Assembly (NCBI RefSeq): GCF_026341775.1
Contig: NZ_JAPEOB010000001.1
Coordinates: forward strand, 4,645,009-4,709,008
Reading direction: 5' to 3'
From: Streptomyces sp. NBC_00654
Lineage (GTDB): Bacteria > Actinomycetota > Actinomycetes > Streptomycetales > Streptomycetaceae
Length of the DNA: 64,000 bases
The notes under the pieces are model-generated. The model was not told the origin of the DNA. It searched no databases and saw nothing but the letters and a program-made list of their open reading frames with translations. Position numbers and translations under genes: made by a program. Positions 24,662-33,516 of this stretch are shown here, piece after piece; the stretch's first letter is position 1; every line of letters starts with the position of its first letter.

Positions 24662-25882
24662 GTGCCGCACGCGCTGCTGCTGGCCCCGTGGTTCCCGCCG
24701 TCCCCAGGGGGCGCGGAGAGGTACGCCCATCGCCTGTTCACGCATGCGCCGCAGAGCGGATGGACCGTCTCTGTGGCCACCGACGGTCATACCGGGTCGC
24801 TGCGCGAAACCGTGCCTGAGTACGAAGCGGGAGTACACCGATTGACCCGCTACACCGAGCAGCTCGCGGACAGTCGCCGCGTGGCCTGGCGCTCGATGCA
24901 GTTCGCGGTGCTCGACGATCTGCGGAACGTGCTGGATGATCTCGGCGCTGTCGATCTCGTTCACGCGAACAGCATCGAGACCGCGGTCCTCGGCCGGATC
25001 GTCGCAGACCACCATGGCGTCCCGCTGGTCGTCACCATTCATGAACACGCCCCGCAGAATGAGACGTTCGGCCGGGGCCGCCTCCAGCTCGTCTTCCGCA
25101 GGCTGGCCCCCGACGCGGTCGTCGCCCCCAGCTCGTTCTACTACGACCGGGCACGCGCGGAGGGTGTCCCGTCCGAGCGTATCCACCTCATACCCCACGG
25201 TGTCGAAGTGCCGGCGGTGGTTCCCGCCCGGCCGGCCGCCGGATACGGGCCTGCGTGGGGACTGCCCGAGGACACCTGGATCGCCCTGTGCGTGGGGCGC
25301 ATCTACCGGCCCAAGGGAACACTGGAGCTGATCCGGGCTGCGGCGATCGCGCGACGCCATGTGCCGCGGCTGCGCGTGATGATCGTGGGTCCGGACGGTC
25401 CGTCCGCGTACGCGCGCGCGGCAAGGGACGAGGCGCGGCGCCTGGGCCTCGACGACGTCGTCCGTTTCGCCGGTCCCCGCCTGCCGGAGGAGATGCCCGG
25501 GGTGCTGTCGCAGGCCGACGCAATCGTCGCTCCCAGCCTGGCGGAGGGATTTGGCCTGGCGGTGGCCGAAGGCATGGGGCTCGGCAAACCGGTGGTCGCC
25601 ACAGCCGTCGGCGGGCTGGCCGACCTCGTCACGCACGGCGTCAACGGAGAAGTGGTGACCGCGGGTGACCCTCAGTCGCTCGCTGAGGCTCTCGTCCGGC
25701 TGGCCACGGACCCGGAACGCTGCGCCCGGCTCGGTGCCGCGGCCCGGCGCTCGGTCCTCGAACACCACGATGTGGGAAAGATGGCCGCCGAGACGACCGC
25801 ACTCTACGAACACCTGGTCACGACACGAAGCCCTGACCGCCTCGCAGCGCCGGAAGACAACACCGCGGGCGTCACCCGGTAA
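24662..25882 (+). CDS. GT4-family glycosyltransferase
   Basis: A 406-residue GT-B enzyme. The N-terminal domain starts LLLAPWFPPSPGGAERYAHR with the glycine-rich loop. The C-terminal domain has ALCVGRIYRPKGTLELIRAA (about residues 203-222) and the donor-binding E-x7-E motif in PSLAEGFGLAVAEGMGLGKP (about 290-309). It retains sugar configuration and uses an NDP-sugar. GTG 24662 lies 2 bases after the previous stop. It is the last gene of the coupled operon; a transferase, a methyltransferase and a phosphotransferase together suggest a glycosylated small molecule. The acceptor is unknown. Confidence 0.85.
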   Translation: MPHALLLAPWFPPSPGGAERYAHRLFTHAPQSGWTVSVATDGHTGSLRETVPEYEAGVHRLTRYTEQLADSRRVAWRSMQFAVLDDLRNVLDDLGAVDLVHANSIETAVLGRIVADHHGVPLVVTIHEHAPQNETFGRGRLQLVFRRLAPDAVVAPSSFYYDRARAEGVPSERIHLIPHGVEVPAVVPARPAAGYGPAWGLPEDTWIALCVGRIYRPKGTLELIRAAAIARRHVPRLRVMIVGPDGPSAYARAARDEARRLGLDDVVRFAGPRLPEEMPGVLSQADAIVAPSLAEGFGLAVAEGMGLGKPVVATAVGGLADLVTHGVNGEVVTAGDPQSLAEALVRLATDPERCARLGAAARRSVLEHHDVGKMAAETTALYEHLVTTRSPDRLAAPEDNTAGVTR

Positions 25883-25904
25883 CACTGCCCGAGGCCCATC
25901 TGCC

Positions 25905-26408
25905 GAGTGGAGAACCCACGCGCGGAGGCCAGGCAGGTTCTGTCGGAGTTCGCCGGGGCAGGGGGCATCGGGTCCGTTCTCGGCCGCAACATGCGGGCGA
26001 GGGCGTCGACACCCGAACCTGCGACTCCGTGTACTGGGCGGACGTCCGCGGCTCCATGCCCGACCTGCGCGTCCCGTTCACCTTCCGCGTGCCTGCCGTC
26101 GACGACCAGAAGGGGGAGGAAGAGGAGGCGACGGGTGGCCAGCCTCGCTCGCCGAGTTCCCACTGGGGCAATGGATCGCCGAGGCTCGGCGGTTCTACGC
26201 CCGCGGCAAGATGGACGGGGACCGTATCGCCCAGCTGGAGAAGTTGGGCATGATCTGGTCCCACTTCGACGTCGCGTGGGAGGAATGCCTGAACGCCGCG
26301 CGCGGATGGGCCGCCGAGGCGGGCCACCTCCTGGCACCGCTCGACGCCGCCTTCGGTGGTGAGCCCACAGAGTTGAGGATCCTGTGGGAAGGGGCCTGCG
26401 GGATCTGA
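25905..26408 (+). pseudogene. Decayed helicase with HA-type repeat
   Basis: Two readable pieces remain. Around 25998-26070 the DNA encodes GEGVDTRTCDSVYWADVRGS then MPDL, which aligns with motif V of the complete helicases (GEGVDIVGERGVEAVCFADT). From about 26150 to 26408 another frame encodes FPLGQWIAEARRFYARGKMD and a helicase-associated repeat, ending LRILWEGACGI. Most motifs are missing and the frames are broken. It is a relative, not a copy, of the two 886-residue helicases. The IS3 element begins within its last codons. Confidence 0.65.
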
Positions 26409-26474
26409 GGTGACCCCTGTGGTGTGGACACACCTGACAATGGATCTTGCTGATCCTGGAAGGTGTAGATCTAC

Positions 26475-26783
26475 GTGGCACGGCCCTCGAAGTACAGTGC
26501 GGAGTTCCGGTCCGACGCGATCGCGTTGTGGCGGGCTTCGGCCGGCAGGCGGACGTTCAAGGACGTCGCGGCTGATCTGAACGTCAACCCCGAAACGCTG
26601 CGGACCTGGGTGCGTGATGCCGACGGTCGTCCAGTCGCCGCAGGCGCGTCGCAGGACACCGAGGCCGAGTTGGCCCGGCTGCGCGCGGAGAACGCGCGGC
26701 TGGCCAAGGCGGAGAAGGAATGGCAGCTGGAACGCGAGATCCTGCGACGGGCAGCCGCCTATTTCGCCCGGGAGATGAAGTGA
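26475..26783 (+). CDS. IS3 OrfA (transposase DNA-binding subunit)
   Basis: A 102-residue protein with an HTH domain (RSDAIALWRASAGRRTFKDV then AADLNVNPETLRTWVRD) and a leucine-zipper-like helix (ELARLRAENARLAKAEKEWQ) used for dimerisation. GTG 26475 begins it. Its TGA overlaps orfB by four bases, the usual arrangement for producing an OrfAB fusion by -1 frameshift in IS3 elements. Confidence 0.9.
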   Translation: MARPSKYSAEFRSDAIALWRASAGRRTFKDVAADLNVNPETLRTWVRDADGRPVAAGASQDTEAELARLRAENARLAKAEKEWQLEREILRRAAAYFAREMK

Positions 26784-27679
26784 AGACCGCCGCTTGGGAC
26801 TTCGTCTCCACCCACGCCGAGATGTTCGGCATCAAGCGGATATGCCGGGTACTGGAGGTCTCCCGCTCGGGCTACTACCGGTGGATCACCGGCGCCGAGG
26901 CGCGGGCGGGACGGCAGTTCGAGGAGGACGCCCTGGTCGAGGAGATCCGCGAAATCCATGCCGAACACCGCGGGAACTACGGCGCGCTTCGAGTCCATGC
27001 CGAACTGCGCGGCTTCGGCCACACGGTCAACCACAAGCGCGTGGCCAGGCTGATGCGCAAGCACGGCATCGTCGGCCGTCACCTGCGGAAGAAGAAGCGC
27101 ACCACGATCCCGGACCGCCTCGCGCCGCCAGTGGCGGACCTGGTCCAGCGGGACTTCACCGCCAGTACGCTGGACGAGAAGTGGCGCGGCGACATCACAT
27201 ACGTGCAGGTCGGAGCCGCGTGGCTCTACCTCGCTTGCGTCATCGATATCCGGTCGCGCCGAGTGCTCGGCTGGTCGATGGCCCCGCACATGCGGGCCGA
27301 GCTCGTCATCGACGCACTCCAGGCCGCGGTCGCGACCCGCGGCGGCGACGTGGCCGGAGTGATCTTCCACGCGGACCGCGGATCGCAATACACCTCGGCC
27401 GCGTTCGCCCAGGTCTGCGACCTGCACGGCATCCGCAGAAGCATGGGCAGGGTCGGCTCCAGCTACGACAACGCCCTGGCCGAGAGCTTCTGGCAGGGAC
27501 TGAAGCGAGAAACGATGCACAGGAGAGTGTTCGTGACGATGTCTCAGGCAAGGCTCGAGATATTCCGGTGGCTCACCTACTACAACGCCCGACGCCGACA
27601 CAGCGCGCTCTCCTACCTCTCCCCGATGGAGTTCGAACAGCACCACCACAAGACAGCTAAACTCTCACTCGCAGCATGA
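26780..27679 (+). CDS. IS3 OrfB (DDE integrase-like transposase)
   Basis: A 299-residue catalytic subunit from GTG 26780. It has the HTH_21 segment (ALVEEIREIHAEHRGNYGAL) and the retroviral-integrase-type core with Asp in WRGDITYVQ, Asp in IFHADRGSQYTS and Glu in DNALAESFWQGLKRE. The frame is complete to a TGA near the right inverted repeat. It is likely functional. Confidence 0.9.
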   Translation: MKTAAWDFVSTHAEMFGIKRICRVLEVSRSGYYRWITGAEARAGRQFEEDALVEEIREIHAEHRGNYGALRVHAELRGFGHTVNHKRVARLMRKHGIVGRHLRKKKRTTIPDRLAPPVADLVQRDFTASTLDEKWRGDITYVQVGAAWLYLACVIDIRSRRVLGWSMAPHMRAELVIDALQAAVATRGGDVAGVIFHADRGSQYTSAAFAQVCDLHGIRRSMGRVGSSYDNALAESFWQGLKRETMHRRVFVTMSQARLEIFRWLTYYNARRRHSALSYLSPMEFEQHHHKTAKLSLAA

Positions 27680-27711
27680 ACCCCTGTGTCCACACTCCGG
27701 GGGTCACCTCA

Positions 27712-28311
27712 GTCCGAGCCATACCCGACGCTTGCTGGCACCCCGCCCTGGACCAGAACGGAACTCTGCGTGACGGCGCCGAGGTCGCCGAGCTCACCGG
27801 CATGGTCGACCTGACCGGCTACCCGGCCGACACCCGCATCATCGTGCGCCGAGAGCGCCCGCACCCCGGAGCCCAGCTCTCCCTGTTCGATCAGGACGAG
27901 GGCCTGCGCCATCAGGTCTTCCTCACCGACACCCCGTCCTGCGGTGGCGGTCCCGCCCAGTTCCTGGAGGCCCGTCACCGCGGGCATGCCACCGTCGAGG
28001 ACCACATCCGATGCGGCAAGACCACCGGCTTCGGCCGCTTCCCCTCCCGGGACTTCGCCATCAACGCCGTCTGGCTCGAACTCAGCCTCGCGGCGATCGA
28101 CCTGCTGGCCTGGACCCGCGTCCTGCTGCTGAACGGCGAACTGGCCACTGCCGAACCGAAAAAGCTCCGCTACCGACTGCTGCACGTCGCCGCCCGCCTC
28201 ACCCGCGGCGGCCGACGCCTCCGCCTGCGGATATCGGCGACCTGGCCCTGGAGAAACGAACTCGCCGACGCTTTCCATCGCCTTGCCGCACTGCCCCGAC
28301 CAGCCGGCTGA
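27712..28311 (+). pseudogene. IS1380-family transposase, C-terminal part
   Basis: The frame enters from the IS3 end without a start and reads NGTLRDGAEVAELTGMVDLT, RHRGHATVEDHIRCGKTTGF, then a C-terminal TWPWRNELADAFHRLAALPR, which is typical of IS1380 transposases. The N-terminal half is missing, cut at the IS3 boundary. It is not functional. Confidence 0.75.
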
Positions 28312-28685
28312 CCGACAACCCCTGCCCGCCCACGACCCGAAGGACCCTGGAGAACCCGACCACCGCGCCGGGCCTCCGCCATGCCTACACAGCCAAATCA
28401 CCTCGCCCACCCGGCGGCTAACGATCAGCGACGACTCATCACCCCAACCGAAACGGCGAGGCTAGATGGGAGGTGCGTGACTGTTGCCAGACCTCATGAC
28501 GCGTTGTCCGAACGGCAGGGCCAGTCAGGCAAGTTGCGCCCGTGCCAGTGGAGCCAGTTGATAGCGCTTTCGAGACATTCGCTGCTAAACCGGTGGTCAG
28601 CTGATCAATGGGGGCAGAGGATTCGTGCTGCTGCCGATCTTCCGTGAAGAACGCGAAGTGGAGCAGCTAAAGGGGAGGGAACACC
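28312..28685. other. Intergenic region upstream of a secreted protein
   Basis: There is no supported gene. The first 100 bp are probably the end of the IS1380 remnant. The rest is the upstream region of the secreted protein at 28686; AGGGGAGGGAACACC directly before its ATG is a strong ribosome site. Confidence 0.4.
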
Positions 28686-29081
28686 ATGCTTAAGAAGACT
28701 GCGGCTGTGGCCGTGTCGCTCGCCAGCATCTTGGCTCTCAGCGCTGGAACGGCTGCTGCCTTCGGCTCCAAGAGCACCACGCTATCCAACGGCGTGCTGA
28801 CCATCACGGCGGACGACGGCTGCTCCGTCAGCGGAAACTGCACGCTGTACTACTCCGCGACCACGTACAAGAAGACTGGTGGCGGTACCGTTTCCATCGA
28901 GCTCGCAATGAACACATCGGATGCCCTCTACAAGGCTGCCGCTGTGAACATTTCGTCTGGACAGACCAAGACGCATAGCTGGGGCGGGAAGGCGAAGTCC
29001 CAGGTCTCGGACTGTGACATCACCGGTTACATGGTGGCGTCCACCGGCAGTTACTACACCCCTCCCGTCGACGTCTGCTAG
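28686..29081 (+). CDS. Small secreted protein, Thr/Ser-rich
   Basis: A 131-residue precursor. MLKKTAAVAVSLASILALSA is a signal peptide, cleaved around GTAAAF (residue 26). The mature part alternates small and Thr/Ser residues (FGSKSTTLSNGVLTITADDG), suggesting a beta-sandwich, and has four Cys in CSVSGNC, DCDITGY and the final VDVC. ATG 28686 is preceded by a strong AGGGGAGGG. No family is recognised. A terminator follows immediately. Confidence 0.75.
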   Translation: MLKKTAAVAVSLASILALSAGTAAAFGSKSTTLSNGVLTITADDGCSVSGNCTLYYSATTYKKTGGGTVSIELAMNTSDALYKAAAVNISSGQTKTHSWGGKAKSQVSDCDITGYMVASTGSYYTPPVDVC

Positions 29082-29093
29082 TTCCGCTGATCC

Positions 29094-29122
29094 GGGGCTG
29101 GGCAATTCCATTGCCCGGCCCC
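29094..29122 (+). terminator. Terminator after the secreted protein
   Basis: GGGGCTGGGCAAT (29094-29106) pairs with ATTGCCCGGCCCC (29110-29122) with one G-U pair and a 3-base loop. It follows the stop codon by 12 bases. Confidence 0.85.
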
Positions 29123-29144
29123 GGGCCGTTCTTGAGGTCACGCT

Positions 29145-30404
29145 GTGATTGAAGCCTCCATCGGCGCCGTCCCCGGCCTGATTATCTCTTTCCTTGTTCT
29201 GGCTGCGATCACCGCGATCCCCGCAGCCCTCATCTGCAGGGCCCGCGGCAGACCGGCTCTCCTGCCGGCTCTGGCCGTGGTGGCGACCGCGGGAATCGTG
29301 ACGGTCACCCTGCTTCCCAGCAGCGCCGGCATTTCGAGCGGGCAGTGCGACGCTGGCATGCCGCAGCACGTGCTCACCTCATCCAGCGCCCTGCTCAACA
29401 TCGCCTTGTTCGTTCCGGCTACGGCTCTTGCCGCTATGGCCTCCCGGCGGCCGGTGACCATCGCCACGGCGTTCGTGGCGTTCAGCGCCTGCATCGAGTT
29501 CCTGCAGTCGGTGCTTCCTCTCGGCCGCGCCTGCAGTGTCACCGACATGACAGCCAACTCGATGGGCTCCCTGATCGGCACCGCCCTCGGCGTCCTCGGC
29601 ATGAAGCTGGGCAAGCGGCCCATCCAGCGGCTCAAACGTGATGCGGTCTGGGGCGTCAGCATCGCCGCGGTTTCCGCGGCGATCCTCGCGGGGTCGTTCC
29701 AGACGCAGGTTCGGGCGGTCGACGCCGTGGCGATCGAGGACAGGAACAGAGCGTACGGCGACGGCCTCGACGGTTCGGATGAGTGGATCCTCGACGCGGC
29801 GGTCGGCGTTTTCGGCAAGGGGACGCAGGTCACGGAGACTTCCGCCGAGAAGAGTGGACAGCATTCCCTGATCACCGCCGTGACCAACCGGGGCCCCATC
29901 TCCGGGTGGTGGCCCGACCGGACGCTGGTCCAGGCATGGGCGACGGACAACCAGGGCGACGAAGGAAAACTCTCCGAGGCCCAAGCCGGGGAAGTCGCCC
30001 ACTCCTATGCCCACAAATGGTTTCCCGACAGCGTCAAGGACAGCACGAAGAAGACTCGGCAGGTCGGTGAGGACCACGCACAGGCCGTCTATGCCGTGAC
30101 CTACCGGCGCTACGTCCACGACGTGATGATGCCGATGCGCCTCGACATCACCGTCACCAAAACGGGCCGCATCATGGGCTTCACCTCCAAGCCCGTCAAG
30201 GACCCCGTACTGCCACCGACAGCAATCACCGAAAAAGACGCCATGAGACTCGTGGAAGAAGAAGTCGGCGCGAAGCCAACAAGCACGAAGCTACTCGCTC
30301 AGCAAGTAGGAGGGAAGTGGCGGCCGGTCTGGCTGGTCGGCGTGAACGGAGGCGACGCCTTCATCGACGCTGCCACGGGACAGAAGACTCAACCCGATAG
30401 GTGA
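29145..30404 (+). CDS. VanZ-like membrane protein with extracytoplasmic domain
   Basis: A 419-residue protein. The first 185 residues have five or six membrane helices, including the VanZ pattern: LLNIALFVPATALA, a later CIEFLQSVLPLGRACSVTDM and TANSMGSLIGTALGVLGM. VanZ of the glycopeptide-resistance cluster lowers teicoplanin sensitivity by an unknown mechanism. The C-terminal 200 residues are soluble, with repeated Tyr/Arg/Val strands (AVYAVTYRRYVHDVMMPMRL) resembling PepSY-like or similar extracellular domains. GTG 29145 has no strong ribosome site. It follows the terminator of the secreted protein and is probably transcribed alone. Confidence 0.75.
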   Translation: MIEASIGAVPGLIISFLVLAAITAIPAALICRARGRPALLPALAVVATAGIVTVTLLPSSAGISSGQCDAGMPQHVLTSSSALLNIALFVPATALAAMASRRPVTIATAFVAFSACIEFLQSVLPLGRACSVTDMTANSMGSLIGTALGVLGMKLGKRPIQRLKRDAVWGVSIAAVSAAILAGSFQTQVRAVDAVAIEDRNRAYGDGLDGSDEWILDAAVGVFGKGTQVTETSAEKSGQHSLITAVTNRGPISGWWPDRTLVQAWATDNQGDEGKLSEAQAGEVAHSYAHKWFPDSVKDSTKKTRQVGEDHAQAVYAVTYRRYVHDVMMPMRLDITVTKTGRIMGFTSKPVKDPVLPPTAITEKDAMRLVEEEVGAKPTSTKLLAQQVGGKWRPVWLVGVNGGDAFIDAATGQKTQPDR

Positions 30405-30455
30405 GTCACCCTGCCAGATCCGGGTTCAGGGACGAGTACCGCCTCGGCTGATTCC

Positions 30456-30749
30456 TCACACGGATCCGTAACGCCGCACGTTCCTGCCCTGCTCCGCCGG
30501 TGCGCAGCGGTCACTCACCGCGGTGGCTGCACCCTGGGTGCTGGCCGGAGCGAGGTCGTTGGTGTCGGCGTGGACGCGTGCCCGGATGCCGGGCTGTCCG
30601 GGAGTCCGCTGCCCGGTGGGGACGCCGGATGTCGCCCACTGTTCCTGAAGGGCGGTCATCACCGTGTTCGGGGTGGTTTCGTCGGGTGCGGTGATGTCCA
30701 GGACGACGAGGCCGGGTTCGGATAGGTGCCGTTCGTGGATCGGGTGCAT
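30456..30749 (-). CDS. DUF6207-family protein
   Basis: A 97-residue protein. MHPIHERHLSEPGLVVLDIT followed by TALQEQWATSGVP and GQPGIRARVHADTNDL matches, from memory, the Streptomyces DUF6207 family: an Ile/Asn/Glu start, the EPGL turn, the WATS segment and the PG-x-R strand. It is a small soluble protein, about a third longer than the core because of the tail after TNDL. Function unknown. Streptomyces chromosomes carry many copies, often near accessory regions. It is convergent with the VanZ-like gene. Confidence 0.8.
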   Translation of the reverse strand: MHPIHERHLSEPGLVVLDITAPDETTPNTVMTALQEQWATSGVPTGQRTPGQPGIRARVHADTNDLAPASTQGAATAVSDRCAPAEQGRNVRRYGSV

Positions 30750-31373
30750 GTTGTCACCGACGCTCCTGTCTGCTGGGGCGGTTCGGGGGAGTGCGCGGTC
30801 CTGCCCGGACGGGGAAGGCGGAGGGCCTGTTGCCTGTCCTGTTCACATGAGTCACGCCCGTCTCGGGTTCCGGGAGTTCATCGCCGCTGTCGGCCGCCGG
30901 GTGACTCGGTGCGGAAGGGGGCGGGGGCGTGTCAGTGTCCTGCGTTACGGTCGTTGCGTCCCGCTCCGAGAGACGCGCGTTCCCGCCCGGCCTCCAAGAG
31001 GGGCCGGGCAGGAACGGGTTGCCCGCTCCCCGGTTGTTCTGGCACGGGAGCGGGCTCTTCCGGATGGAAGGCCGACACCAAGGTGTCCTGCTTCCATTGG
31101 CGGGGGTCGCCGGGGGGATTGCAAGGAAAACCCGGAACTTCACCCCTCGCGCTGACGGCATGCCGTACAGGTGCGCCGGAGCGGTCGTCCCCGCGCATCG
31201 GCTGACGCTCCATGAAGCCTAATGTTCCGTGATTCCTTGATCACGTGGCGTAGCCGTGCGGTGTCGGTCCATCCTGTCCTCACCTTCAACAGCGGCGTGG
31301 CACCCGCTCGTTGAAGCATCCCCTTTTCCGACGTGGTCTTCCGGATGGCTGCGGCACGACCGAAAGGAGTGTG
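30750..31373. other. Intergenic region, no supported gene
   Basis: The best frame (minus, ending near 30754) has a Pro/Thr-rich segment but no clear start or recognisable domain, so I do not call it. CGTGAT (31228-31233) and ATCACG (31240-31245) form a small inverted repeat ahead of the next operon and may be an operator. Confidence 0.35.
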
Positions 31374-31598
31374 ATGGACACCAGGAGGACAGTGATCACG
31401 GCAATGCTGGTCACGGCGGTGGTGTTCGGCTGGAGCACGGTGATGGCGGTGACGGGCCATACGGCGGTGCTCGCCTCGCTGGCCCCCGTCCTGGGACTGA
31501 CGGTCCAGCAGGTCGCCCGCGCGTTCCGCACGCCGGCCGCACCGGCCTCGGGACACCGCGCGGCCCCGGTGCCCGACACCAAGGACGGTGCCCTGTGA
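31374..31598 (+). CDS. Small membrane protein leading a three-gene operon
   Basis: A 74-residue protein. MDTRRTVITAMLVTAVVFGW begins a first helix and HTAVLASLAPVLGLTVQQV a second, so two membrane segments with a short polar tail. ATG 31374 has AAAGGAG at 31363-31369. Its stop overlaps the GTG of the next gene (GTGA). As leader of an operon with a sigma-like regulator it might act like a small membrane sensor or anchor; this is inference. Confidence 0.65.
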   Translation: MDTRRTVITAMLVTAVVFGWSTVMAVTGHTAVLASLAPVLGLTVQQVARAFRTPAAPASGHRAAPVPDTKDGAL

Positions 31599-32521
31599 CG
31601 AAACCCTCCGAGCGGGCATCAGCCTTCGGACCGGTACCCGCCCCCAGAGCGGCACCGGTCCGCCCCGGCCGCAAGCTCGGCCCGGTCGTCCGCGGTGTGA
31701 GCAGCTCGCACCGGGCCTGGCTGGAGCCGGTCCGCGACACGTACCTCGACAGCGGACAGACCCTCGCCGACCTCAGCTACCGGGTACTGCTCGCCAAGTC
31801 CAAACTCTCCGAACTGCTGCGCGGCGTCGGGCTCTATCCCCGGTGGGAAGTCGTCCACCGCCTCTCCGCCGAGCTGGACATGCCCAACTGGCCCCTGTAC
31901 CGCTTGTGGAAACAGGCCGTTCTGGACGCGGGCAAGCCCCGGGAATGGATCGAACGGTCCACGGAGAATTCCGCCCCCGGCCCCGCAACCGACCGGTACC
32001 GGCCGCCCCTGGAACACGGCGCCCTGCGCGAGATGGTCGAGGACGACTACCGCTTCTACGCCCAGGTCTTCCTCTCCGATAAGTCCCGCGACGCCGCCGT
32101 GAAGGACACCTTCGCCATCCTCTGGCTCCACTGGAACACCGCCCTGTGCAGCCCGGACATCCGCTTCTTCGCCTGGTCCATCCTGCGCACCACCGTCATG
32201 GCCCGGGCCACCTACCGCGACGGCCGCCCCGAGCTGGAGACCGCCGTGTTCGACACCGTCGCACTGCGCAACCACACCTCCCCGGCCGACGGCGCGGCAC
32301 AGCTGGCCGAAAGCCTGGAACTGTTCAAGGCGATCAGCCGGCTCCCCGCAGCACAGCTCGACGTCATGGTGCTGCTCCATCTGTGCGGCTTCACCGCCGA
32401 GAAGGCGTCCGGTCTTCTCGGTGTTCCGCTGGCCACTGTCCGGGCCGACGAGCGTCGGGCCGGACGGTATCTGGAGAGCGTCGTCAGTCTGCCGCCCGAG
32501 ACCGAAGGACCCACCGCATGA
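31595..32521 (+). CDS. Regulator with XRE-like N-terminus and sigma-4-like C-terminus
   Basis: A 308-residue soluble protein from GTG 31595. Residues about 45-105 (LEPVRDTYLDSGQTLADLSY ... SKLSELLRGVGLYPRWEVVH) have the pattern of an HTH_XRE domain. The C-terminal part, ISRLPAAQLDVMVLLHLCGF then TAEKASGLLGVPLATVRADE and RRAGRYL, matches region 4 of ECF-type sigma factors (helix-turn-helix recognising -35). No region 2 is present, so it is not a complete sigma factor. It probably binds DNA and regulates the operon. The start overlaps the membrane gene and the end overlaps the partner gene by four bases. Confidence 0.75.
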   Translation: MTKPSERASAFGPVPAPRAAPVRPGRKLGPVVRGVSSSHRAWLEPVRDTYLDSGQTLADLSYRVLLAKSKLSELLRGVGLYPRWEVVHRLSAELDMPNWPLYRLWKQAVLDAGKPREWIERSTENSAPGPATDRYRPPLEHGALREMVEDDYRFYAQVFLSDKSRDAAVKDTFAILWLHWNTALCSPDIRFFAWSILRTTVMARATYRDGRPELETAVFDTVALRNHTSPADGAAQLAESLELFKAISRLPAAQLDVMVLLHLCGFTAEKASGLLGVPLATVRADERRAGRYLESVVSLPPETEGPTA

Positions 32522-33330
32522 CACCGCTCGAAGAGATCCTGTCCCGGGCGCTGCTGGTACGGGAGCGTGCCGTGCCCCGCGACGTCGTTCCGAGCAGAGA
32601 GGCGCAGCGCCGCGCACCTCGTCCCGAAGCCGCGGGCCACGGAGTCGTCACGCCGTCGAACGCGGCGGCCGAGGACCTGCGCGCGCTGTGCGAGACACTC
32701 GTCGTCCACACCCCCGCCGAAGCCATGGCGGACTTCGTCACCGACCAGGTGCCCGAACCGCGCAGCGCGCTGGTTCTGGCCTGTGTCCTGCAGCTGACCG
32801 ATACCGGTGACGGGGCCCGATTCTGGTGGCAGTACGCCGCCGGCGCCGGGCAGCCGGCGGCCGCGTACTGCCTCTACCTCCACCACCTTGCCCTGGGGGA
32901 GGAGGAAGCGGCCCGGTGGTGGCACGACCAGGCCGATGACGTTGAACCGCCCTCCGGCAACCGCACCCCCGCCCGTCCGGACCGGCTCGACACCGCGTCG
33001 ACCACGACGATGCTGCGGATCCTTCGCCGTCTCGCCAAGAACACTGCCCGCCGTCCGCGCCCGGCCGTCGTCACCGAGCTCATGACGTACATGCCCACCG
33101 CGGTCGCGGTCGGATACCTCCGCGAGCCGGACATGGAACTGCCCCTGCCCGGACCCGGCTTCGCCACCACCGTCCGGGAACTCCTCGTCGCGGTCGCGGA
33201 CCGCCCCGACACATCAGGCCAGTCCCCGGCCCGAACTGACGGAGCCTCCCTCAGGCGCCGCGACACCGACACCGTCCGTACGGCACGGACAGACCGCTCA
33301 CCCCAGCTGGGAGAAACCGCGAAGCGCTGA
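32518..33330 (+). CDS. Partner protein of the XRE/sigma-like regulator
   Basis: A 270-residue protein from ATG 32518, coupled by ATGA to the regulator. The core LTDTGDGARFWWQYAAGAGQ then AAYCLYLHHLALGEEEAARW resembles a tetratricopeptide-like helical pair with a conserved Tyr/His/Leu signature. A piece of the same gene survives at 18218-18258. The C-terminal 60 residues are polar. From its position it may bind or inhibit the regulator, as anti-sigma-like partners do, but no anti-sigma motif is visible. No enzymatic motif. Confidence 0.65.
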   Translation: MTPLEEILSRALLVRERAVPRDVVPSREAQRRAPRPEAAGHGVVTPSNAAAEDLRALCETLVVHTPAEAMADFVTDQVPEPRSALVLACVLQLTDTGDGARFWWQYAAGAGQPAAAYCLYLHHLALGEEEAARWWHDQADDVEPPSGNRTPARPDRLDTASTTTMLRILRRLAKNTARRPRPAVVTELMTYMPTAVAVGYLREPDMELPLPGPGFATTVRELLVAVADRPDTSGQSPARTDGASLRRRDTDTVRTARTDRSPQLGETAKR

Positions 33331-33516
33331 ACCCATTCGCGCGGTGCGAGATCCGGCCCGGTACCGCGCGGATGACCGGGCCCGCCAGCTCCGCCCCCGC
33401 AGGCAGCACGGCACACGCGGGGGCGAGCGGGACCGCTCCGGCTGGGCCAGCGGCACACCCCTGAACGGCCCCGGGCCGACTCGCCCACCGAACCGGTGCG
33501 GGGCACGCTGGGAGGC

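Larger units (their letters stand above)
26406..27711 (+). mobile_element. IS3-family element, copy 1 (intact)
   Basis: The 1306-bp element starts TGAGGTGACCCC and ends GGGGTCACCTCA; the inverted ends share about 25 bp with few mismatches, including GTGTGGACAC. It carries orfA and orfB. A second copy of exactly the same summed length lies at 52623-56555. No convincing target duplication is seen (GATC on the left, GTCC on the right), so the flanks may have been exchanged after insertion. Confidence 0.9.

Noticed and set aside
24608..25885. Minus-strand frame of 425 codons opposite the glycosyltransferase
   Set aside because: It has no domain or natural start; the plus-strand frame has the GT4 motifs and operon spacing.
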